From the NCBI GenBank assembly GCA_002508495.1, contig DANA01000114.1, forward strand, positions 1-11,010: a stretch of 11,010 nt of DNA. The letters run 5' to 3'. The notes below the pieces were generated by a model that saw only the letters and a program-made list of their open reading frames with translations, was not told the DNA's origin and did not search any database. A program made the translations under genes and the position numbers. This DNA comes from Methanoregula sp. UBA276 (GTDB lineage: Archaea > Halobacteriota > Methanomicrobia > Methanomicrobiales > Methanospirillaceae). Positions 1 through 6,052 of the stretch are shown piece after piece (the first letter of the stretch is position 1; every line of letters starts with the position of its first letter).

Positions 1-27
1 TTGAAATGACGAAGAGGCAATTTTTTT

Positions 28-1275
28 TTACAATGTTTTGTAATTGAAGAGATTCCTGAATTCAGTATCTTTGTAAAATACCCCTTTTATATCGATAAAC
101 AGGGTATCCCGGCCTGCAAGGTGCCGTAACTCCCCGTTTGAACCTGCAAGGAACTGCTTATGGGGAACGGCAAGGACCAGGCAGTCAGCGTGTTTTTCCA
201 GGCTGGATAGGGGGATAACACCAAGATCGGCAATCTCTTTTGGGGCCAGCAGGGGATCATACCCGTACACGGTTATGGCATGCCCCTGGAGTGTTTTGAT
301 AAGTTCAGTTACGGGATTATCCCGGGTATCTGCGACATTTTCCTTGTAAGTCAGGCCGAGGATGATTACTTCGGCTTCGGACGGCTTCTTATTGCGTGCT
401 GAAAGATCGTCGAGGATCAATCCCGAGATAAACCGGATCATGTGGTCGTTTGTCGACCTGCCGGCAAGGATCATCCGGGGGTTGTACCCGGAGTTTTTAG
501 CCGTATATGCAAGGAAATAGGGTACGGTAGGTATGCAGTGTCCGCCGACAATTCCGGGAGTATACCGGTGGAAATTCCACTTTGTTTCAGCAGCTTCAAG
601 GACATCCTTGGTATTGATACCGATATTGCTGAAAATATAGGACAACTCGTTGATGAGGGCAATATTGACATCCCGCTGGATATTCTCGACCACTTTTGCC
701 GCTTCGGCCGTGCGGATATCCTTTGCAGGATACACGGTAGTGATCAGGCTATACAGCGCTGCCATGTCATCAGTTGTCTCTTTGTCCATGCCTGCAATAA
801 TCTTGGTTGTTTTTGAAAGGACGTGGACATCGTCACCAGGATTGATACGTTCAGGAGAATACCCGATCTTAAAATCACTTCCGCACGTGTAGCCGGATTC
901 TTTCTCCAGGATCGGCCACAGGACATCTTCCGTGACACCGGGATAGACGGTAGATTCCAGGATGACGATGGCACCTTTTTTTATTTGTTTTCCAACGGTG
1001 GCCGCAGCCGATTTTACATACGACAAATCCGGTTCATTGTCTTTTGTGAGGAGGGTCGGGACACAGATCATGATGAAATCTGCATCATGAATCCGCGTCG
1101 GGTCAGAGGTAACGTGAATTTTTGTTGGGGTTTTTCTGATAGTATCAACTTTTTTTATATCAATGTCAAAGCCGACGGTTGTTACGTGATGAGAGAAGGC
1201 TTCAGCAAGGGGAAGCCCGACGTACCCCAACCCGACAACACATATGATTTTACTGGTAACTGGCAACGGTCCCAT
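28..1275 (-). CDS. Nucleotide-sugar dehydrogenase (UDP-GlcNAc/ManNAc/GalNAc dehydrogenase class)
   Basis: Predicted cytoplasmic NAD-dependent enzyme of the UDP-glucose/GDP-mannose dehydrogenase family, oxidising C6 of a UDP-sugar to a uronic acid for surface glycan synthesis. The 415 residues match the family's usual length. The NAD-binding GLGYVG is at 15-20, a conserved ESTVYPG at 108-114, YSPERINPGD at 139-148 (typical of the WbpO/TviB/WecC side of the family), a likely catalytic Lys194 and Asn198, the active-site GGHC with Cys247, and the C-terminal GLTYKENVADTR at 307-318. Oddly, the aspartate normally four residues after the cysteine (GGHCxxVDP) is Val251 here, in GGHCIPTVPYF. The ATG at 1273-1275 is preceded by GAGGAGA at seven bases, which fixes the start. 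The family call is firm. The exact sugar substrate cannot be read from the sequence. Confidence 0.93.
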   Translation of the reverse strand: MGPLPVTSKIICVVGLGYVGLPLAEAFSHHVTTVGFDIDIKKVDTIRKTPTKIHVTSDPTRIHDADFIMICVPTLLTKDNEPDLSYVKSAAATVGKQIKKGAIVILESTVYPGVTEDVLWPILEKESGYTCGSDFKIGYSPERINPGDDVHVLSKTTKIIAGMDKETTDDMAALYSLITTVYPAKDIRTAEAAKVVENIQRDVNIALINELSYIFSNIGINTKDVLEAAETKWNFHRYTPGIVGGHCIPTVPYFLAYTAKNSGYNPRMILAGRSTNDHMIRFISGLILDDLSARNKKPSEAEVIILGLTYKENVADTRDNPVTELIKTLQGHAITVYGYDPLLAPKEIADLGVIPLSSLEKHADCLVLAVPHKQFLAGSNGELRHLAGRDTLFIDIKGVFYKDTEFRNLFNYKTL

Positions 1276-1348
1276 GGAAATGTCTCCTCATTGATGCGAA
1301 AAAAACCAAGAAGACGATTATGTTTTGTGTACTGAAGTTTATGCTCTC

Positions 1349-1358
1349 TTTATTTAAG
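1349..1358 (-). promoter_or_regulatory. Candidate TATA box for the sugar dehydrogenase gene
   Basis: The minus strand reads CTTAAATAAA here, an archaeal TATA-like element in an otherwise non-coding gap. A transcription start about 25 bases downstream would fall near 1328. That gives a leader of roughly 50 bases which includes the Shine-Dalgarno at 1283-1289. It suggests the dehydrogenase is transcribed separately from the acyltransferase gene upstream. Visual call only. Confidence 0.35.
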
Positions 1359-1382
1359 TACGTTTTAACCGCATTTCATAAA

Positions 1383-1402
1383 GGGGCAGTGAATCTGGCC
1401 CC
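1383..1402. repeat. Small inverted repeat in the gap between the MBOAT and dehydrogenase genes
   Basis: GGGGC at 1383-1387 pairs with GCCCC at 1398-1402 around a 10-base loop. It lies about 40 bases after the end of the acyltransferase gene and before the dehydrogenase promoter candidate. It could be a weak transcript-end hairpin or chance. A five-base-pair stem is thin evidence. Confidence 0.3.
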
Positions 1403-1432
1403 GACCATTTAGGAATCTACAACTGAATCAAT

Positions 1433-1440
1433 AAAAAAAA
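1433..1440 (-). terminator. Oligo-T terminator after the MBOAT gene
   Basis: Immediately after the TGA stop of the acyltransferase gene the minus strand carries eight consecutive T residues (A8 on the plus strand). Archaeal RNA polymerase ends transcription at such U-rich tracts without needing a hairpin. This would end the SGNH-MBOAT transcript. Confidence 0.5.
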
Positions 1441-2937
1441 TCAGAACTGGAAGTAGATGAATTCCGGGCTCCGGCTGGGTGCAAGGCAGAAGATGAGAAG
1501 GATAACGATGATGAGATAGATCCCCCAGTAACCGATCCGTAACCGGAAAAGGTAATCAACAAGATCGAACCGGGCGACCGACCTGACTGCGTCTATGGTG
1601 AGGTGCTTTCGTGAAAGCACCAGAATAATGATAATCGGTATCCCCAGCAGGACTGCATTCAGTTTAAGGATATCTGAATATTTGGTAAATCCTGCAATAA
1701 GTGTGGAGAAATCAATGAATATCCACCGGTTAATACAATACCAAACATCATTAATGTCCGATACGCGGAACAGGATCCAGCCCATGAATATGAAATACTG
1801 GGTAACAAGGATTTTTATTACATTACTGACTGCGGGTGGCAGCGATATTGCTGAGAACTGGTCATATATTTTCCGGGGCGTACTGATCGCCCGGTGAACA
1901 CAGAGCAAGAGACCATGGTAGGCTCCCCATAACACAAAGTTCCATGCAGCGCCATGCCAGAGGCCGCAGAGGGTGAATGCGATGATGAGATTGAGATACG
2001 TGCGTGCAGCCCCATTCCGGTTCCCGCCAAGAGGGATGTAAATATAGTCCCGGATATAGCTGGAGAGGGTCATATGCCACCGCCTCCAGAAATCCTGGGG
2101 ACTTGCGGACAGGTAGGGCTGGTTGAAGTTTTCAGGGAATACGAAACCAAAGATCCGTGCACTGCCGATGGCGATATCAGTATACCCGGAGAAATCGAAG
2201 TAAATCTGGAGACCGAAAAGGATCGTTGCAGCGATAATGAAAAATGAATTTGAATTCTGTATCGGCACGTCCGGGTTTGAATAGACCAGGTTCACGTAAT
2301 ATGCAAGATTATCAGCGATAACCACTTTTTTGACCAAACCCAGACCAATCCGCGTGACCCCGCATTTGATGTTATCACCGGTGAATGTTACTTTCTCCCT
2401 GAGCTGGGGCAGGAAATCCTTTGCCCGCAATATGGGCCCTGCAACGAGGTGGGGAAAGAAGGAGACGAAAAGCGCATACTCCGTGAACGAGTCGATTGGT
2501 TCCATTTTCCCGCGGTAGATATCAAAGACATAACTCAGCGCGTGGAAAGTGTAGAAGGAAATCCCGATGGGAAGAACGATATTGTAGACCTGAAGAGCAA
2601 CAGAGAAGTTCAGTGCTGCCAGTGTCTGGTTGAGGCCCAGAACAGCGAAATTGTAATATTTAAAATAACCAAGAATTCCAAGGGCCCCGATTATTGAAAT
2701 AGTAAGGTATAATCGTTTATAACGAAGGTTTTCGGTCGAATAAATCCACTCACCACAGTAAAAAGTGAGAAGTGAGATGAACAGGAGCAGGGTTAAGAAA
2801 AATTCCCCGGACAACGCATAGAAGAAGTAACTGGCAAGGAGCAGGAGAATGTGCTGATAATTTCGCTTCCGTACTGTGAATGTAAGAAGTACTACGGCAA
2901 TAAGGAACACCGGGTACTGAATACTGTTGAACAACAT
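1441..2937 (-). CDS. MBOAT-family membrane-bound O-acyltransferase (AlgI/DltB-like)
   Basis: Predicted polytopic membrane enzyme that passes an acyl group, usually acetyl, across the membrane for transfer to an exported glycan. Its 498 residues are close to the AlgI length. Hydrophobic segments run throughout. Family landmarks are PIGISFYTFH at 123-132, FPHLVAGPILR at 161-171, DFSGYTDIAIG at 248-258, WRRWHMTLS at 284-292 and IPLGGNR at 301-307. The putative catalytic His328 sits in LCGLWHGAAW. It starts one base after the stop of the SGNH-like gene upstream, with GGAG about ten bases before the ATG inside that gene's end, so the two are surely cotranscribed. In bacteria AlgI-type proteins work with SGNH/AlgX/AlgJ or DltD partners, which is the arrangement here. 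The acceptor glycan is unknown. A perfect 9-base inverted repeat lies inside the gene at 1602-1621. Confidence 0.95.
   Translation of the reverse strand: MLFNSIQYPVFLIAVVLLTFTVRKRNYQHILLLLASYFFYALSGEFFLTLLLFISLLTFYCGEWIYSTENLRYKRLYLTISIIGALGILGYFKYYNFAVLGLNQTLAALNFSVALQVYNIVLPIGISFYTFHALSYVFDIYRGKMEPIDSFTEYALFVSFFPHLVAGPILRAKDFLPQLREKVTFTGDNIKCGVTRIGLGLVKKVVIADNLAYYVNLVYSNPDVPIQNSNSFFIIAATILFGLQIYFDFSGYTDIAIGSARIFGFVFPENFNQPYLSASPQDFWRRWHMTLSSYIRDYIYIPLGGNRNGAARTYLNLIIAFTLCGLWHGAAWNFVLWGAYHGLLLCVHRAISTPRKIYDQFSAISLPPAVSNVIKILVTQYFIFMGWILFRVSDINDVWYCINRWIFIDFSTLIAGFTKYSDILKLNAVLLGIPIIIILVLSRKHLTIDAVRSVARFDLVDYLFRLRIGYWGIYLIIVILLIFCLAPSRSPEFIYFQF
1602..1621. repeat. Perfect inverted repeat within the MBOAT coding sequence
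   Basis: GGTGCTTTC at 1602-1610 and its exact complement GAAAGCACC at 1613-1621 flank two bases. It falls in codons for Leu-Val-Leu-Ser-Arg-Lys-His in the carboxy-terminal third of the acyltransferase. There is no neighbouring T-tract. It may be chance under coding constraint. Confidence 0.4.
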
Positions 2938-2938
2938 C

Positions 2939-3907
2939 TTAGTTTAACTCCGTAATCAGCAGATCCGGCATATCCCGGGAAAACCGTTCCTTTCCGTATT
3001 TATTGAGATGGACGAGATCGTAAAAATCTTCATCAGGATAGGATTCTTCCAGATTATAATATTTTACGCCGGTGCTGTTGAGAAATGCGAAATAATTCTC
3101 CTTTGTAGATTCAGGTATTGTTGCTACACGGAGTGTATCCATAGGCATATGCACATAGACTAGGGATATGTTGTTTTTATTGAGCTCATCGCGAAGGTGA
3201 ATGAATGCTTTTTTCTGGACATTGTTTTCTGGATCAACAGGTGCAAGGAACTCGTCATATGGGTTCTGTGCAATAATTTTCCGTCCTTCCAATGAGAGAG
3301 TCTCATTTACAACAACTTCCCTGCCACCAAGTCTGATCCCAAGCTTCTCTTTTAGGCTTGAAATAATGAATTTGCGCTTGAAAAAGAGCTGATCCAAGCT
3401 GTTTTGATCAATCAGGGTGATCTGATCCTTATCGAACAGTGATCGGGAAAAACTATCAAGATAGATCCGGTCGGATACAAGGGCCAAATTATCATCCGGA
3501 ACATACCGGTAACGGCTTGAGAACGAACAATAACTGTCACCGTAGATTACAAGGGACGGTTTTGATCTGATTATCTCGGACAATTCAATACTTCTCTGGA
3601 GAGGCGTGTCAAAATTTACGCCAAGATTATGTACTGAATAGGAGTAATTTTTTAATGCAAGTCCATCCTCGATCACTGCCGGATCAACGGCTGCCATAAC
3701 CTGACTGTTTCCGATAAAATAGATTTTCGGTTGATCCCGGATACTATCATTGGCATAGGTATCAAAATTGTCCGAGATCAATTTCCAGGTACCCTGTTCG
3801 AGATAGGGATCAACCACGACAGAGATAATAACAAAATATACCCCAAGTGCAATAGCAACGGATAAAAAAATGGTCAGGGCAATCCTGGGTATCTCGCCGG
3901 ATTTCAT
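2939..3907 (-). CDS. SGNH/GDSL-like membrane-anchored protein, partner of the MBOAT acyltransferase
   Basis: A 322-residue protein with one amino-terminal membrane segment (about residues 8-31), no obvious cleavage site, and a globular domain predicted outside the cell. SGNH-hydrolase landmarks are visible: YFIGNSQ at 63-69 (block I, nucleophile candidate Ser68), VIYGDSY at 120-126, a histidine/proline motif VHMPMDT at 252-258, and DLVH at 297-300 giving the DxxH pair Asp297/His300. This matches the AlgJ/AlgX/DltD-type partners that place acyl groups on a glycan delivered by an AlgI/DltB-type protein. The downstream neighbour, one base away, is exactly such an MBOAT. No Shine-Dalgarno is seen before the ATG at 3905-3907. 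A TATA-like box 24 bases upstream suggests a leaderless message. Residues about 124-171 are duplicated as a broken copy at 4608-4751. A conventional esterase is a less likely alternative. Confidence 0.8.
   Translation of the reverse strand: MKSGEIPRIALTIFLSVAIALGVYFVIISVVVDPYLEQGTWKLISDNFDTYANDSIRDQPKIYFIGNSQVMAAVDPAVIEDGLALKNYSYSVHNLGVNFDTPLQRSIELSEIIRSKPSLVIYGDSYCSFSSRYRYVPDDNLALVSDRIYLDSFSRSLFDKDQITLIDQNSLDQLFFKRKFIISSLKEKLGIRLGGREVVVNETLSLEGRKIIAQNPYDEFLAPVDPENNVQKKAFIHLRDELNKNNISLVYVHMPMDTLRVATIPESTKENYFAFLNSTGVKYYNLEESYPDEDFYDLVHLNKYGKERFSRDMPDLLITELN
3392..3535 (-). repeat. Intact copy of a 144-bp segment repeated at 4608-4751
   Basis: This internal part of the SGNH-like gene matches 4608-4751 in the same orientation at a constant offset of 1216 bases, with 9 mismatches by my hand alignment (about 94 percent identical). 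Eight of the nine are transitions. It is the functional copy, as it lies within an uninterrupted reading frame. Confidence 0.9.
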
Positions 3908-3926
3908 AGTAGTAATGACAAATATT

Positions 3927-3935
3927 TTTATTTAT
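3927..3935 (-). promoter_or_regulatory. Candidate TATA box for the SGNH-MBOAT operon (leaderless)
   Basis: The minus strand reads ATAAATAAA here, inside a strongly AT-rich patch (3916-3940). Its centre is about 24 bases from the A of the SGNH start codon. At the usual archaeal spacing, transcription would begin at or next to the ATG, which fits the absence of a Shine-Dalgarno. Confidence 0.45.
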
Positions 3936-4144
3936 TATTGCCTCATTGCCCCTTTTAAGGTATATTCAGGTTCATTTTATCAACAGTTCCCCGAAATGAA
4001 ACAGTTTGCTTACCAAGAACATCGTCCTGATCTCAGGGCCCGGGCATTTTAATTCCGAGAACATTCTGATTAACCCCCTGAAATTTCCAAAAGCATGAAA
4101 AGAGCGAACCCCATCTTCCCCCTGTATTGAATCTAGGTTACCCA
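3936..4144. other. Intergenic stretch with no convincing gene
   Basis: Between the SGNH promoter and the transposase remnant I find only short unconvincing frames. The sequence near 4072-4088 (aaccccctgaaatttcc) could be one end of the decayed insertion sequence, since it lies some 60 to 70 bases beyond the transposase stop. No matching inverted end is left on the other side, so this is a guess. Confidence 0.4.
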
Positions 4145-4607
4145 TCAGTTACTTACCGACAGCATCTGCTCAAGAACCCGTTGTGTTTTGAGAGTCTCCA
4201 ATTGGTACAGGTTGAAGCTGAAAGCAGAGAACACCATATTGGCGTGTACCCTGATACCCGCAGTGACGCGGGGATGAGCGGAATGGAATAGATTCTTGAT
4301 GATAGCATATGAGCGTTCACCATGGGATCGAATCTTTGAGATTCGAGTGTTTCTGAGAATATCGCGATTCCTATTGGGCGATCACGAACTCCCCGTTGCA
4401 TGGTGGCGTTGAACCCTTTGGTCTCATTACCGAAATATCTCCGGTCCCAATTAAGCACATCAACTTCTTTCTACAGGTCAATTTGCGAATCGTGAGTTGA
4501 GGCAGTTGTCACTTCGAGAGCCCGGAACAAGCCGAAGTCATAATCCACTCTGGTGTAAAGTTTGTATCCAAAGTAGGATTTCTTGCCCCCTCCATTGTCC
4601 AAGTGCC
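4145..4607 (-). pseudogene. Decayed IS5-type DDE transposase, carboxy-terminal remnant
   Basis: Joined across frames, the minus strand encodes the latter part of a DDE transposase: GTWTMEG, KKSYFGYKLYTRVDYDFG, LEVTTASTHDSQIDL, RYFGNETKGFNATMQRGV, then TRISKIRSHGERSYAIIK and VFSAFSFNLYQLETL, ending at TGA 4145-4147. KSYFGYK, TTASTHDS and the GER of the last catalytic glutamate region are typical of IS5-like elements. Three lesions break it: an apparent lost G in the G-run at 4586-4590, an in-frame TAG at 4471-4473, and a one-base deletion near 4362-4368 (GGAATCGCGAT where GGAATCCGCGAT would restore frame). The amino-terminal part is absent, replaced at about 4607 by the SGNH fragment. It is non-functional. 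The IS group assignment is from motif memory. Confidence 0.85.
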
Positions 4608-4751
4608 ATCCAGGCTTTTTTAATCAATCAGGGCGATCTGATCTTTATCGAACAGTGATCGGAAAAAACTATCGAGATAGATCCGGTCGGATACAAGGGC
4701 CAGGTTATCATCCGGAACATACCGGTAACGGCTTGAGAACGAACAATAACT
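4608..4751 (-). pseudogene. Broken partial duplicate of the SGNH-like gene
   Basis: Same-orientation copy of 3392-3535. In the SGNH frame it reads SYCSFSSRYRYVPDDNLALV and onward to about residue 171. Compared with the intact gene there are nine base differences: five are synonymous, three are missense (Ser to Phe, Thr to Ala, Asn to Lys), and one turns the codon for Gln168 into TAA at 4620-4622. Homology stops abruptly at about 4608, where transposase sequence begins, and at about 4751, twelve bases before the aminotransferase stop. Both ends of the gene are missing, so it cannot make the enzyme. The excess of synonymous changes suggests it derives from a once-functional paralogue or foreign allele rather than from a recent copy of the neighbour. 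Confidence 0.9.
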
Positions 4752-4762
4752 CCCGCCTTCAT

Positions 4763-5857
4763 TCAGCTCACCCGGTTGATGATATCGCAGATGTAGGAGA
4801 GCTCCCGGGTATCAAGGGACGGGTGGACCGGCAGGCTCAGGACCGTTGAGGCGAGACGGGTCGATACCGGGCAGGGGTCAGCTCCGCTTTCTTTGAGGAA
4901 CAGGGGCTGCCGGTGGATGGGCAGGGGATAGTGCACGGCAGACCCGATGCCTTTTGCGGCAAGGTAGCGGACAAATGCATCCCGCCCCATCGGGAACTCC
5001 TCGGTGAGGCGGACAACGTACTGGTGCCAGACATGCTGCATCCCCAGCGTGGTAACCGGGGTGATGAGCCCTTTTACGGCCAGGTGTTCGGTATAGTACT
5101 GGGCATTCCTCCGCCGGCGCATGTTGAACTTGTCGAGTTTTCTGAGCTGCACAATGCCGAGCGCCGCAGCCATGTCGGTCATCCGGTAGTTGTACCCAAG
5201 ACGGGTGTGGAGGTACTTCTCTGCCTGCCCGTGGCTGATGATGAGACGGAGACGTTCAGCACACTCCTTATCATTGGTCGTGACCATCCCCCCCTCGCCG
5301 GTCGTGATATTCTTGGTAGCATAGAAGGAGAAGCAGGCCATGCTCCCGAAATTCCCGACCTTCGTCCCGTCGCACACCGCCCCATGGGCCTGCGCCGCGT
5401 CCTCGATGAGTTTCAGGTTGTGCTTCTCGCAGAGTGCCTGGACTGCCGGAACAGCAAACGGCTGGCCGAAGAGGTGGACGCCGATGACTGCCCGGGTTTT
5501 TGAGGTTATCCGCTCTTCGACCTGTACCGGGTCGATGGTGAAGGTCTTCTCGTTCACATCGGCAAAGACGGGTTTCGCACCGCACATCGATACTGCCGAT
5601 GCGGTGGCAAAGAAGGAGAAGGAAGGGACAATGACCTCGTCACCCGCGCCGATACCGGCTGCGAGAAGCGCTGCATGGATGGCGGCAGTGCCGTTATTCA
5701 CCGCGATCGCATGGGCAGTCCCGCAATAATCGGCAAACTTCCGTTCGAACTCGGCAACGCGCTCGCCGGCAGCAAGCATGCCGGATTCAAGGACGGCAGT
5801 GACTGCCGATATCTCATCCTGGCCGATGATTGGCCTTGCAACAGGTATGTGTTCCAT
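4763..5857 (-). CDS. DegT/DnrJ/EryC1/StrS-family PLP-dependent sugar aminotransferase
   Basis: Predicted cytoplasmic aminotransferase that converts a keto group on a nucleotide sugar to an amine, using pyridoxal phosphate and usually glutamate. The 364 residues match the family. Landmarks are NNGTAAIHAAL at 54-64 (phosphate binding), EDAAQAHGA at 152-160 with Asp153 and Gln156, SFYATKNITTGEGG at 177-190 with Lys182 as the PLP Schiff-base lysine, GYNYRMTD at 221-228, and VHYPLPIHRQPLF at 308-320. The frame stays open well upstream, but that part lies antisense to pyrB and is not protein-like. The ATG at 5855-5857 begins the family-typical MEHIPVARPIIG and has GAGG nine bases before it. Together with the sugar dehydrogenase in the same region it fits a WbpE-like role in amino-uronic sugar synthesis. 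The position acted on is not determinable here. Confidence 0.93.
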   Translation of the reverse strand: MEHIPVARPIIGQDEISAVTAVLESGMLAAGERVAEFERKFADYCGTAHAIAVNNGTAAIHAALLAAGIGAGDEVIVPSFSFFATASAVSMCGAKPVFADVNEKTFTIDPVQVEERITSKTRAVIGVHLFGQPFAVPAVQALCEKHNLKLIEDAAQAHGAVCDGTKVGNFGSMACFSFYATKNITTGEGGMVTTNDKECAERLRLIISHGQAEKYLHTRLGYNYRMTDMAAALGIVQLRKLDKFNMRRRRNAQYYTEHLAVKGLITPVTTLGMQHVWHQYVVRLTEEFPMGRDAFVRYLAAKGIGSAVHYPLPIHRQPLFLKESGADPCPVSTRLASTVLSLPVHPSLDTRELSYICDIINRVS

Positions 5858-5892
5858 GAGGGAATTCCTCGTTCTTTTCCTTCCGATTACTC

Positions 5893-5904
5893 TTTTTAAA
5901 AAAT
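5893..5904 (-). promoter_or_regulatory. Candidate TATA box for the aminotransferase gene
   Basis: The minus strand reads TTTTTTAAAAAG here. A start about 25 bases downstream would fall near 5873, giving a leader of about 16 bases that still contains the GAGG Shine-Dalgarno at 5867-5870. The same gap (5858-6052) must also hold the pyrB promoter on the plus strand. The only candidate I see for that is the A/T-rich AAAAATAATCATA around 6018-6031. Confidence 0.4.
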
Positions 5905-6052
5905 GCGTATCAATCCAATAAGAGTATTCCTGTCGGGATACCTGGTGCAGGGCATTGAGACCGCCAGCCGGTAACTCTGCTGCAATGAAGGGAAAAGATA
6001 GGTAATTACGCGAGGAAGAAAAATAATCATACAATTCAGCCGGGAGGGATAC

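Noticed and set aside
442..816. 124-codon plus-strand frame within the sugar dehydrogenase
   Set aside because: It is antisense to conserved active-site regions of the dehydrogenase and shows no independent motif.
3870..4052. Sixty-codon plus-strand frame upstream of the SGNH gene
   Set aside because: It overlaps the SGNH start antisense and has no recognisable motif or convincing ribosome site. It looks like chance.
4329..4345. Perfect 6-bp hairpin cgaatc-tttga-gattcg
   Set aside because: It lies inside the transposase remnant at the codons for Arg-Ile-Ser-Lys-Ile-Arg, with no T-tract or repeat partner. Coding sequence explains it.
4153..4458. 101-codon minus-strand frame starting MLNWDRRYFG
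   Set aside because: Its first part is transposase in frame, but after the deletion near 4365 it runs out of frame. The true protein homology continues in another frame, so this is a pseudogene by-product.
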